A DNA stretch of 9,795 nt from Rhizobacter sp. (GCA_014379885.1 JACMKW010000253.1:1-9795), one strand, 5' to 3'; positions 1 to 6,371 are shown, numbered from the stretch's first letter. Notes: generated by a model from the sequence alone, not told the origin. Numbers and translations are program-made.

Positions 1-39
1 CGTCACTTCGTGCCCGGCGTCACGAAGAAGGCGGGTCAA
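1..39 (-). CDS. Possible 5' end of a gene cut by the left edge, perhaps a response regulator
   Basis: One minus-strand frame stays open from the end of the sensor kinase gene to the window edge. A TTG at 39..37 overlaps the kinase stop TGA (38..36) as TTGA, an arrangement typical of translationally coupled genes. From this TTG the frame reads MTRLLRDAGHEVT. The LLRDAGHEV stretch resembles the first helix and second strand of response-regulator receiver domains, and a regulator next to a histidine kinase would make sense. Only 13 codons are visible. The frame is also open further upstream inside the kinase gene, with no ATG, and I see no convincing Shine-Dalgarno sequence. The product assignment is a guess from a very short stretch, and the start codon is uncertain. 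Confidence 0.25.
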   Translation of the reverse strand, partial: MTRLLRDAGHEVT

Positions 40-1313
40 CTCGGCGTGTCGGGGCTCACGTCTGTTCGCCTGTCGACAGTGCTGATGGGAAACCCGATCG
101 TGAAGACACAACCGACTTCAATCACATCTCGCACCGTCAAGGTTCCGCCCATGGATTCGACGTTTTGTCGCGCGATCGAAAGGCCGAGCCCGAGCCCGCT
201 CTTGTCGGCACCAAGCTGAGCGAACGGCGTGAACATGGTCTCGGCATAGCCTGAAGGGAGGCCGCCGCACCGGTCTTCGACGTCGATATGGATGCGATCC
301 TCAAGAGCGTAAGCGTTCAAGCTGACCGATGTGTGGCGGTGAGTGAACTTGAAGGCGTTGCTCAAAAGATTTGCCAATGACCCCAACAACAGATCACGGT
401 TGGCCTCCACCCTAAGGACAAGATCGACCGGCGCCACCACAAGAACACAACCCCTGGTTTCTGCCTCCAGCTGGGCCGAAGTTCCGGCGTCTTGCACGAA
501 GGCAGCGAGCGAAAAGATGGTGCGGGGAAGCGGCACAGCATGGTTCGCTCGAACCTCAGCGAGCGAGCCGTCGACGAGCGTGCGCATCGACGCCAGGCTT
601 CGTTTGAGCACCGAGCCGGTGGCCCCTACCAAGGTCAGGCCCCCGAGTTCCATGGCGCGAACGGAGAGGTTCGCCAGCTGGAGCGAATTGCGCAACTCGT
701 GCACCAGAAACCCGAGCCTCTCGTTCGCTTCGGACGACAACCGGTCGGCAGTGATGATGTCGCGCTGCGAACTGAATTCGGTCACTGCGTCGGCAATGGC
801 GTTGTCCAGGCAGCGATTCAGAGTTCGAAACTCTTCGACGGCGAACGGGGCATCCCTTTCGTGGGCCAAATCCGTGATCGCCTGACACAAATCGCCATAG
901 TCGTGAACCACTTGGTCAACGGAGAAGCCGAGGGCCAGGAGGGCTTTGCCGTGGGCCGAAGCGCCAACGCCGATTTCGGACAAGGCGGCAGCATCGCCAC
1001 CTGACTTGCCGGATATTCGCAGGCTCTCAGCGCTTTCGTCGTGTTGCTCGGCCACGAGTGTTCGTGTCAGTTGCATGAGGAAAAGCGGGACACCGTTCTT
1101 GAGCTGATCCTCTGTGGCATTGCGCCGTGGACGTAAGGAAACTTTGGCCTTGCACCGCGCGATCAACTCGTCATGGTTGTTGGCCAAGAAGTCATGCATC
1201 ATCTTTTCAACCCGCCTTTGCACTTGATCGCTGAGCAAAGCTGCATCAGCGTTGGCGTGTGTGCGTTTCAGCGTAGCGGGTGCGGTGACTGGCGTCTGTG
1301 CACTAACGTACAT
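36..1313 (-). CDS. Soluble sensor histidine kinase
   Basis: A 425-residue kinase expected to autophosphorylate on histidine and pass the phosphate to a response regulator. Residues 1-195 form an alpha-helical, apparently cytoplasmic N-terminal region without transmembrane segments. The stretch around 123-146 (LLALGFSVDQVVHDYGDL) recalls RsbRD-type N-terminal domains, but this is only a resemblance. The phospho-acceptor H205 sits in the H-box FLVHELRNSLQLA. The ATPase domain has an N-box (NLLSNAFKFT, 315-324), G1 (DRCGG, 347-351), F-box (FTPFAQ, 361-366) and G2 (GLGLGLSIA, 373-381). G1 has Cys where the first glycine of DxGxG is usual. I chose the ATG at 1313 because the longer reading from 1388 runs into the end of yihY and adds a low-complexity Arg/Ala leader. 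The Shine-Dalgarno is weak. It follows yihY by 43 bp on the same strand. The signal and partner regulator are not visible, except perhaps the fragment at the left edge. Confidence 0.85.
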   Translation of the reverse strand: MYVSAQTPVTAPATLKRTHANADAALLSDQVQRRVEKMMHDFLANNHDELIARCKAKVSLRPRRNATEDQLKNGVPLFLMQLTRTLVAEQHDESAESLRISGKSGGDAAALSEIGVGASAHGKALLALGFSVDQVVHDYGDLCQAITDLAHERDAPFAVEEFRTLNRCLDNAIADAVTEFSSQRDIITADRLSSEANERLGFLVHELRNSLQLANLSVRAMELGGLTLVGATGSVLKRSLASMRTLVDGSLAEVRANHAVPLPRTIFSLAAFVQDAGTSAQLEAETRGCVLVVAPVDLVLRVEANRDLLLGSLANLLSNAFKFTHRHTSVSLNAYALEDRIHIDVEDRCGGLPSGYAETMFTPFAQLGADKSGLGLGLSIARQNVESMGGTLTVRDVIEVGCVFTIGFPISTVDRRTDVSPDTPS

Positions 1314-1356
1314 TGGGCGACGGGCGTGAGAAGCGTTCCGCTCCGCAAGGGGCGAT

Positions 1357-2172
1357 TTACCGCGCGCGCCCGGGCCGCGGCGCCCCACGCGCCATGTTGG
1401 CGGTGACCAGCGCCGACGCCAGCGTCACCAACCATGAAAAGTACAGCCACAGCAAAAAAACTGGGAACACCGCGAAGGCACCGTACACGGCCTTGTAGGT
1501 CGGGATCTTGAGCAGGTAGGTGGCAAAACCACGCTTGCCCAGCTCAAGCGCAATGCTGGCGATCAAGGCGCCCACGATGGCGTGATGCCAGCGCACCTTG
1601 GTGTTGGGCACGAAGTGGAACAGGCAGGCCAACCCCACCCAGCTCAACACCGGCGGGCCCAGGTTCAACACGAACTTCGCGGAGGGCGGCAGGCTGCCGA
1701 TCCACCCCATCGATGCACCCAGCACGTACGAGGTCGCCCAAAGGCTCACGCCCAGGGCCGGTGGCCCCACGGCCAGCACCAGCATGTAAAGGCCCATGCG
1801 CTTGAGCAGCGGGCGGTTCTTCTTCACACCCCAGATCTGGTTGAAGGCGTTTTCCACGGTCAGCAGCATTGCAAATGCCGCTACCAGCAAGAACAATGAG
1901 CCCACCAGCGTCAGGCCGCTCGCATTGGCGGCGAACTGGTGCAGGTACTTCAGCACCGTGCGCGAAATGTCGGGTGGCAGCAGGCTCTTCAGCAGATGCT
2001 CTTCGAGCGCGCCTTCAAAGCGCCTGAACACCGGGAAGCGCGTGAACAGCGCCAAGCTCACCGCGAGAAACGGCACGATGGACAGCAGGGTCGTGAACGT
2101 CAGGCTGCCGGCGATCTGGGGCAGGCGTTCTTTGCGGGCGCGCTGGATCGTGAGGCGGGTCAGGGTGAACAT
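1357..2172 (-). CDS. yihY: YihY/UPF0761 family inner-membrane protein
   Basis: A 271-residue polytopic membrane protein of the YihY family, historically mislabelled ribonuclease BN; its transport or other role is not established. Family landmarks are visible: AGSLTFTTLLSIVP near 21-34 leading into the first membrane segment, ENAFNQIWGVKKNRP at 107-121, FHFVPNTKVRWHHAIVGA at 185-202, and the C-terminal YKAVYGAFAVFPVFLLWLYF at 227-246. About six hydrophobic segments can be counted (roughly 26-45, 86-106, 127-150, 167-188, 198-213, 232-258). The length matches the family. The ATG at 2172 begins MFTLTRLT just before the conserved N-terminal region. The same frame stays open upstream to 2883, but that stretch is antisense to the Bug gene and reads as a shadow. 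No strong ribosome-binding site precedes the ATG. It is divergent from the Bug receptor gene, 57 bp apart, and the sensor kinase follows on the same strand. Confidence 0.9.
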   Translation of the reverse strand: MFTLTRLTIQRARKERLPQIAGSLTFTTLLSIVPFLAVSLALFTRFPVFRRFEGALEEHLLKSLLPPDISRTVLKYLHQFAANASGLTLVGSLFLLVAAFAMLLTVENAFNQIWGVKKNRPLLKRMGLYMLVLAVGPPALGVSLWATSYVLGASMGWIGSLPPSAKFVLNLGPPVLSWVGLACLFHFVPNTKVRWHHAIVGALIASIALELGKRGFATYLLKIPTYKAVYGAFAVFPVFLLWLYFSWLVTLASALVTANMARGAPRPGRAR

Positions 2173-2198
2173 GCGGCGCCATTGTGCAACCCGGTCGG

Positions 2199-2225
2199 GC
2201 GGGGCGACCCCGCGAGATACTCTCG
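2199..2225. promoter_or_regulatory. Two adjacent small inverted repeats in the divergent yihY/Bug gap
   Basis: The 57-bp gap between the divergent starts holds GCGGGG-CGA-CCCCGC (2199-2213) and CGAGA-TAC-TCTCG (2213-2225), perfect 6-bp and 5-bp arms around 3-nt spacers that share base 2213. The second ends four bases before the Bug ATG. The gap must hold regulatory signals for at least the Bug gene. Whether these repeats act as operators, as RNA hairpins in the Bug leader, or are chance in GC-rich DNA cannot be told. No clear -35/-10 pair was found. Confidence 0.3.
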
Positions 2226-2229
2226 GCTC

Positions 2230-3219
2230 ATGCATGCAAACGTGCTCTTTCCCCTGGACCGCCGGCGTGCTCTGGCCGTCATCGGCGCAGCCGTGCTGCC
2301 CGGTCTTGTGCAGGCGCAGAGCCGCTATCCAGACAAACCCATCCAGCTGCTGGTGCCCTTCGCGCCCGGTGGCATTGCCGACATCACCGCCCGCGCGGTG
2401 GCCGAGGTGATGAGCCAGCGCCTGGGCCAACCGGTCGTGGTGGACAACCGCCCCAGCGCGGGCAGCATCGTTGCGAGCCAGGCGGTGGCCTCTGCCAAAC
2501 CCGATGGCTACACGCTGCTGCTGATGAGCAACGGCAACGCGGTCAGCGTGGGGCTGTTCAAGAAGCTGCCTTACGACACCCGGAAAGACTTTGCCGCCAT
2601 CAGCACGCTGGGGTACTTCGACCTCGGCCTTTTCGTGGTGGCTGGCTCGCGCTTCGCGTCGCTGAAGGACATGGTGACGCACACCAAGGCCCACCCCGGC
2701 AAGCTCAACGTGGGCAGCATCTCGGCCGGCAGCACGCAGCACCTCGCGGCCAAGATGTTCGAAACGGTAGCGGGGTTGGATGTGCTGCTCGTGCCCTACA
2801 AGGGCAGCCCGGCCGTGTTGACGGCGCTGCGCGCGGGCGAGATCGACCTCGCGTTCGAGATCGTCGGGCCCATGCTGCCGCAAGTGCAGGCCGGTGTGGT
2901 GAAGGCGTTGGCCGTGTCGTCGGACAAGCGCAACCCGGCTCTGCCCACGGTGCCGACCGTGGCCGAGGCTGGCGTGGCAGGCTACAACGTCGCCTCTTGG
3001 AATGCCTTGGCTGCGCCGGCCGGCACGCCGCTTGAAGTGATTGAGCTGCTCAACCGCACTGCCCGCGAGGCGGTGGCATCGCCAGCCGTGAAAGACAAGC
3101 TCGCCAAGCTCGGCATGCGTGTTGCAGCCAGCACGCCGGCCGAACTGGAGCGGTTGCTGGCCGGCGAGATCGAGCGCTGGGGTGGGGTGATCCGCGCCGC
3201 CAAGATTGATCCCGAGTGA
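2230..3219 (+). CDS. Bug family (TctC-type) periplasmic solute-binding protein
   Basis: A 329-residue tripartite tricarboxylate transporter substrate-binding protein of the Bug family, which binds carboxylates or similar small molecules in the periplasm. Residues 1-30 look like an export signal: LDRRRALAV, a twin-arginine-like n-region, then a hydrophobic core and a likely cleavage after VQA (about residue 29), with the mature protein starting near QSRYPDKPIQL. Family motifs follow: VPFAPGGIADITAR (42-55), VVVDNRPSAGSIVASQAVA (69-87), AKPDGYTLL (89-97), and the later LLVPYKGSPA and VPTVAEAG stretches. The length is normal. I chose the ATG at 2230 because it places the signal peptide at the N-terminus; the longer frame from 1939 is antisense to yihY. 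No TctA/TctB permease genes are nearby, so it is an orphan receptor, common in Burkholderiales where these genes are greatly expanded. Its ligand cannot be inferred. It converges on the DUF1428 gene across 27 bp. Confidence 0.93.
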   Translation: MHANVLFPLDRRRALAVIGAAVLPGLVQAQSRYPDKPIQLLVPFAPGGIADITARAVAEVMSQRLGQPVVVDNRPSAGSIVASQAVASAKPDGYTLLLMSNGNAVSVGLFKKLPYDTRKDFAAISTLGYFDLGLFVVAGSRFASLKDMVTHTKAHPGKLNVGSISAGSTQHLAAKMFETVAGLDVLLVPYKGSPAVLTALRAGEIDLAFEIVGPMLPQVQAGVVKALAVSSDKRNPALPTVPTVAEAGVAGYNVASWNALAAPAGTPLEVIELLNRTAREAVASPAVKDKLAKLGMRVAASTPAELERLLAGEIERWGGVIRAAKIDPE

Positions 3220-3246
3220 CCGGGCCGACCTTGTGGCGCGGCTGAC

Positions 3247-3594
3247 TCACGCGTCCACGATGACTTGGAAGCCGCCGTAGATCATCCGCTTTCCATCGAA
3301 TGGCATCGTCACGTTCTTGAGCCTTGGGTCCTCCATCGTCTTTTGCATGCCTATATCGCGTACGGCCTTGGAGGGCCACACGACCCACGAGAACACCACG
3401 GTTTCGTCGGCCTTGCGCTGCACGGCCATCGGGAACGAGGTGAGCTTGCCCTCGGGCACGTCGTCGCCCCAGCACTCCACCACGCTGAGTGCACCTTGCT
3501 CCTTGAAGACGACGGCGGCTATCTCGGCGTGTTTGCGGTAGACCTCGCGCGAGGCGGTGGGGACGGCGACGACAAAACCATCGACGTAGTTCAT
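3247..3594 (-). CDS. DUF1428 family protein
   Basis: A 115-residue protein of the DUF1428 family (relatives include E. coli YbaA), a small dimeric alpha/beta-barrel fold of unknown function. Characteristic stretches are MNYVDGFVVAVP (1-12), YRKHAEIAAVVFKEQGAL (19-36), VVECWGDDVPEGKLTSFP (38-55), VVFSWVVWPSKAVRD (66-80) and MPFDGKRMIYGGFQVIV (97-113). The start at 3594 is supported by AAGGA (3602-3606 on this strand) at good spacing. It is the last gene of the sigma-factor cluster, 12 bp after the sigma stop, and is probably co-transcribed with it. DUF1428 next to YCII and VOC proteins suggests a shared small-molecule role, which is inference. No obvious terminator lies between it and the convergent Bug gene. 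Confidence 0.9.
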   Translation of the reverse strand: MNYVDGFVVAVPTASREVYRKHAEIAAVVFKEQGALSVVECWGDDVPEGKLTSFPMAVQRKADETVVFSWVVWPSKAVRDIGMQKTMEDPRLKNVTMPFDGKRMIYGGFQVIVDA

Positions 3595-3606
3595 GGTGAT
3601 TTCCTT

Positions 3607-4887
3607 TCAGGGTTGTGTGGCGGCGTTGGCCGCCCGATTTAGCAGGAGCGTGCGCTCCCGCTCGTTGCGTGTCAGTGCGGCAGCGCACTCAAACTCGGCA
3701 CGCGCTTCACTGTGGCGGCCCAGCTTGGCCAGCAGGTCGCCGCGCACGCTGGGCAGCCAGTGGTAGCTCTGCAGTGCAGGGTCGTGGCGCATGGTGTCGA
3801 TGATCGCGAGCCCTTCCGCCGGGCCGAAAGCCATGCCCACCGCCACCGCCCGGTTGAGTTCCACCACAGGTGAGGAGGCGGTTTGTGCGAGCGCGTCGTA
3901 GAGCGCCACGATCTGTGCCCAATCAGTTTGCTCGGCGCTGCGAGCGCGGGCATGGCAGGCGGCAATGGCGGCCTGCAAGGCATACAGGCCGAGCGCGCCG
4001 CCCAGGGCCTCCACGCGGGCCAGACCGGCAAGGCCGCGGCGAATGAGCAGCTGATCCCAGCGCGTACGATCCTGCTCCAGCAGCAGCACCGGCCGGCCGG
4101 CTGCGTCGACCCGTGCGGCGGTGCGTGAGGCCTGCAACTCCATCAGTGCGACCAGGCCATGCACTTCTGGCTCGTCAGGTGCCAAGCCGGCGAGCACACG
4201 GCCGAGGCGCACGGCTTCGTCGCACAGGGTCGGGCGCATCCAGTCGTCGCCCGCGGTGGCGGTGTAGCCCTCGTTAAAGATGAGGTAGATCACTTTAAGC
4301 ACCGAGGCCAGCCGTTCGGCCAACGCATCACCGCGCGGCAGCTCGAAGGGCACGCGGGCGGCAGTGAGAGTGCGCTTGGCGCGCACGATGCGCTGGGCGA
4401 TGGTGGGCTCGGGCACGAGAAAGGCGCGTGCGATCTCGGCGGTGCTCAGGCCGCCCAGCAGCTTGAGCGTGAGGGCGGTGCGCGCTTCGGTCGAGAGCAC
4501 CGGGTGGCAGGCGGTGAAGATCAGGCGCAGCAGGTCGTCGCCGATATCGTCGGCGCGCGCGGCATCGAGGGCGTCGACGAAGTCGGGCACGATCAAGGCC
4601 TCTTGCGCTTCGAGCTCATGGCCGATCTGCTCGTGCTTGGCGGCGAGCAGCTTGTCTCGGCGCAGGTGGTCGAGTGCGCGGTGTTTGGCGGTGGTCATGA
4701 GCCACGCGCCCGGATTGTTCGGCACGCCGTCGTTGGGCCAGTGCTCCAGCGCCGCCACCAGCGCGTCTTGAGCCAGCTCTTCGGCCAAGCCCACGTCGCG
4801 CACCATGCGCGCCACACTGGCAATGATCTTGGCCGCCTCGATGCGCCAGACGGCATCGATGGTTTGCTGAGTCGTGTGAGCTGTCAT
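3607..4887 (-). CDS. ECF RNA polymerase sigma factor with C-terminal extension (ECF42-like)
   Basis: A 426-residue ECF sigma factor, about twice the size of a typical ECF, directing RNA polymerase to dedicated promoters. Region sigma-2 spans about 10-80 (AEELAQDALVAALEHWP at 35-51, PGAWLMTTAKHRALDHLRR at 59-77). Region sigma-4 spans about 130-178 (LKLLGGLSTAEIARAFLVPE at 141-160, then TIAQRIVRAKRTL). A DUF6596-like part with IFNEGYTA (203-210) and CDEAVRLGRVLAGLAPDEPE (222-241) follows, then a helical, TPR-like region about 300-420. This layout and the DGPF/YCII neighbours match the ECF42 group, in which the C-terminal extension is reported to affect activity and no anti-sigma factor is encoded; none is seen here. 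The ATG at 4887 overlaps the VOC stop as TGATG and has no Shine-Dalgarno, so translation probably depends on re-initiation after VOC. The frame continues upstream to 5061, but that part is antisense-like shadow inside VOC. Confidence 0.93.
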   Translation of the reverse strand: MTAHTTQQTIDAVWRIEAAKIIASVARMVRDVGLAEELAQDALVAALEHWPNDGVPNNPGAWLMTTAKHRALDHLRRDKLLAAKHEQIGHELEAQEALIVPDFVDALDAARADDIGDDLLRLIFTACHPVLSTEARTALTLKLLGGLSTAEIARAFLVPEPTIAQRIVRAKRTLTAARVPFELPRGDALAERLASVLKVIYLIFNEGYTATAGDDWMRPTLCDEAVRLGRVLAGLAPDEPEVHGLVALMELQASRTAARVDAAGRPVLLLEQDRTRWDQLLIRRGLAGLARVEALGGALGLYALQAAIAACHARARSAEQTDWAQIVALYDALAQTASSPVVELNRAVAVGMAFGPAEGLAIIDTMRHDPALQSYHWLPSVRGDLLAKLGRHSEARAEFECAAALTRNERERTLLLNRAANAATQP

Positions 4888-5294
4888 CAGTTGGGTGGTG
4901 GAGCGTTCGGGTCCATGTACATCAGCTCCCACACATGGCCGTCGAGGTCTTCGAAGCCGTGGCTGTACATGAAGCCGTAGTCTTGCACCGCATTGGGCGT
5001 GGTGCCTCCGCCCGCCACCGCCTTGGCCACGAGCTGGTCGACCTCGGCCTTGCTCTCGCACGACAGGCAGATCAGTACCTCGATGCTGTTCTTTGCGTCC
5101 GAGATGGGCTTCTTGGTGAAGGTCTTGAAGAAGGGCTCAGTCAACAGCATCGCGTGGATGGTGTCGCTGATCACCAGGCAGGCGCCCTGGTCGTTGCTGA
5201 AGCGCGGGTTGAAGCTGTAACCCATGCTTTCGAAAAAGGCGCGCGAGTTGGGCAGATTCTTCACGGGCAGGTTGACGAAGATGAGCTTGTTCAT
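4887..5294 (-). CDS. VOC family (glyoxalase/bleomycin resistance-like) protein
   Basis: A 135-residue single-module vicinal oxygen chelate protein. It opens with LIFVNLPVKNLPNSRAFFESMGYSFNPRF (about 4-32), the usual first beta-alpha unit of VOC proteins, and ends with FEDLDGHVWELMYMDP (114-129), the usual last strands, including the WEL glutamate that often binds metal in this superfamily. The middle contains CLVISDTIHAMLL (39-51). The superfamily includes glyoxalases, dioxygenases and antibiotic-binding proteins, and the substrate cannot be assigned. The gene is third in the sigma-factor cluster: its ATG lies 34 bp after the SRPBCC stop and its stop shares a base with the sigma start. Only a weak AGAGA-type ribosome-binding site precedes the ATG. 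Members of this type commonly sit beside YCII and ECF42 genes, which supports a shared regulon. Confidence 0.92.
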   Translation of the reverse strand: MNKLIFVNLPVKNLPNSRAFFESMGYSFNPRFSNDQGACLVISDTIHAMLLTEPFFKTFTKKPISDAKNSIEVLICLSCESKAEVDQLVAKAVAGGGTTPNAVQDYGFMYSHGFEDLDGHVWELMYMDPNAPPPN

Positions 5295-5328
5295 GAGGCG
5301 TCTCTGTGGGTTGGTTGGATGTAGGAGT

Positions 5329-5862
5329 TCAGGTGCGTTCGGCGATGCGCTTCAGGCCGGCCAGGCCGCTCTCGAAATCGCGGCCGACCATCTTGTCCAT
5401 GTTGAAGATCACGCCCATCAGTTTGCCGAGAAATGGGCAGGGGCCTTGCATGGCCCAGGTGACTTCGGTGGCATTGCCTTGCGGGTCGAGGATGAAGTTG
5501 ATCACGTTGTGGCAGGCCATGGGGGCCGTCATGTCGAGCGTCATGGTCACGCGGCTGGGGCCCGAGGGCTCGATGATCTGGATGCTGCCCTTGCCCACGT
5601 TCTTGTTGCCGTCGAAATCGAAGGCCGCGCCGGGGCCGCTGCTCGGGCCGCGGTAACTGCCCTTCATGGCCGGGTCTTTCTGGTTGTACGGGTTCCAGGT
5701 GTTGAAGCGTGGCAGGTCGTTGATCAGCGGCACGATCTTGTGCGGCAGGGCTGCAATCAGCACCGAGCGCTCGATGCGCAGGGTGTCGGGCCGGGTGGCG
5801 GCATACAACAGCAGCGAGGCGGCGAGTGCCACCACGGCCGCCAGGGCGATGGCGGCGATCAT
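5329..5862 (-). CDS. SRPBCC family (polyketide cyclase-like) protein with N-terminal membrane anchor
   Basis: A 177-residue protein. Residues 2-22 are a strongly hydrophobic segment (IAAIALAAVVALAASLLLY), probably an uncleaved membrane anchor. The rest is a START/SRPBCC ligand-binding fold, recognisable from DLPRFNTWNPYNQKDPAMKGSYRGP (in two adjoining stretches, about 49-63 and 64-73), GPGAAFDFDG (76-85), SRVTMTLDM (103-111) and the C-terminal helix from about 155 to 174. The fold holds hydrophobic ligands in a pocket; no specific ligand is predictable. The ATG at 5862 overlaps the stop of the upstream YCII gene as ATGA. GGGAG (5870-5874 on this strand) is its ribosome-binding site and falls partly in a small hairpin. 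The frame runs open another 48 codons upstream, but that region is YCII coding sequence in another frame. It is the second gene of the sigma-factor cluster. Confidence 0.9.
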   Translation of the reverse strand: MIAAIALAAVVALAASLLLYAATRPDTLRIERSVLIAALPHKIVPLINDLPRFNTWNPYNQKDPAMKGSYRGPSSGPGAAFDFDGNKNVGKGSIQIIEPSGPSRVTMTLDMTAPMACHNVINFILDPQGNATEVTWAMQGPCPFLGKLMGVIFNMDKMVGRDFESGLAGLKRIAERT

Positions 5863-6281
5863 GCTGCGGCTCCCTGGCCCAGGGTCATCTCGCGAAAGCG
5901 CTCGACGGCGTTGCACCGGGAAAAGTCTTCCAGTTCGAACAGCTGGCGCACTTCGATCTCGGCGTCTTCCGCTTCGCCCATGGGCGCGGGGAAGCGGCGG
6001 GTCCATTCCAGCGCCTCTTCGCGCGAGCGCACCTGGAGGATGGTGTAGCCGGCGATGAGCTCCTTGGTCTCGGCGAACGGGCCGTCGACCACTTGGCGCC
6101 GGCCTGCGCTGTAGCGAATGCGCCAGCCCTTGGCGCTCGGGTGCAGGCCGTTGCCGTCGAGCAGCACGCCGGCCTTCTGCAACTGCTCGTGGTAGTCGGC
6201 CATTGCGGCCAGCAAGGGCTCCTCGGGCATCTCGCCGGCTTCGGAACGCGGCGTCGCTTTCACAATGATCATGAATCGCAT
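5859..6281 (-). CDS. YCII/DGPF domain protein (second copy, first gene of sigma cluster)
   Basis: A 140-residue YCII-related protein of the DGPF type, a small dimeric alpha/beta barrel related to YciI. The hallmark DGPF lies at 66-69 within VVDGPFAETKELIAGYTILQV. Other conserved parts are MRFMIIVKAT (1-10), MADYHEQLQKAGVLLDGNGLHPS (split about 27-42 and 43-49), REEALEWTRRFP (87-98) and EAEDAEIEVRQLFELEDF (103-120). H31 and D66 are the residues that correspond to the His/Asp pair proposed for YciI activity, though function in this family is unproven. The ATG at 6281 has AGGAGAG (6287-6293 on this strand) at good spacing and gives the conserved MRFM start; the frame upstream to 6323 lacks family resemblance. 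It is the first gene after the putative ECF promoter. Its stop overlaps the SRPBCC start. Confidence 0.93.
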   Translation of the reverse strand: MRFMIIVKATPRSEAGEMPEEPLLAAMADYHEQLQKAGVLLDGNGLHPSAKGWRIRYSAGRRQVVDGPFAETKELIAGYTILQVRSREEALEWTRRFPAPMGEAEDAEIEVRQLFELEDFSRCNAVERFREMTLGQGAAA

Positions 6282-6286
6282 GGCGG

Positions 6287-6293
6287 CTCTCCT
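6287..6293 (-). promoter_or_regulatory. Ribosome-binding site of YCII-2
   Basis: AGGAGAG on the minus strand, five bases before the ATG at 6281. It selects this start over the in-frame ATG at 6323, which has no such site. Confidence 0.75.
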
Positions 6294-6344
6294 GTTGGTC
6301 TGTGGGCGGAACCGGTCACTCAAAGAGCGGGTTCACATTCACAC

Positions 6345-6371
6345 GACGAACGAGGCGCTGCGAAATCGACA
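6345..6371 (-). promoter_or_regulatory. Putative ECF42-type promoter of the sigma-factor cluster
   Basis: On the minus strand TGTCGA (6371..6366) is followed after 17 bases by CGTC (6348..6345). As I recall the literature, ECF42 sigma factors recognise TGTCGA in the -35 region and CG(A/T)C in the -10 region. The spacing is right, the element lies in the only sizeable gap of the cluster, and transcription would start near 6338, leaving a leader of about 57 bases before YCII-2. This implies autoregulation, since the sigma gene is fourth downstream. TGTCGA also occurs by chance in coding sequence elsewhere, so location and spacing carry the case. Confidence 0.65.

Noticed and set aside
70..79. 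CTGTCGACAG palindrome containing TGTCGA on both strands
   Set aside because: It lies in the 3' end of the kinase gene, with no CG(A/T)C at 17 bases on either strand and no gene start nearby except the uncertain edge fragment.
1314..1356. Possible terminator or promoter between yihY and the sensor kinase
   Set aside because: Only AGCG-GAA-CGCT, a 4-bp stem, is visible, with no T-tract and no clear promoter elements.
1939..2229. N-terminal extension of the Bug gene
   Set aside because: It is antisense to yihY and would bury the signal peptide inside the protein.
2173..2883. N-terminal extension of yihY in the same frame
   Set aside because: The extra residues are His/Gln/Arg-rich and antisense to the Bug gene, while the family's N-terminus matches the ATG at 2172.
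3220..3246. Possible terminator between the Bug and DUF1428 genes
   Set aside because: Only a 4-bp GCCG/CGGC pairing with a long loop and no T-tract is present.
3795..3800. TGTCGA on the plus strand within the sigma gene
   Set aside because: It is inside coding sequence and not in front of any plus-strand gene.
4159..4980. Long plus-strand open frame of 273 codons
   Set aside because: It is antisense to the sigma and VOC genes, His/Gly/Arg-rich with no recognisable family, as expected for a shadow frame in high-GC DNA.
5224..6048. Long plus-strand open frame of 274 codons
   Set aside because: It is antisense to the SRPBCC and YCII-2 genes, which have clear family signatures, so it is a shadow.
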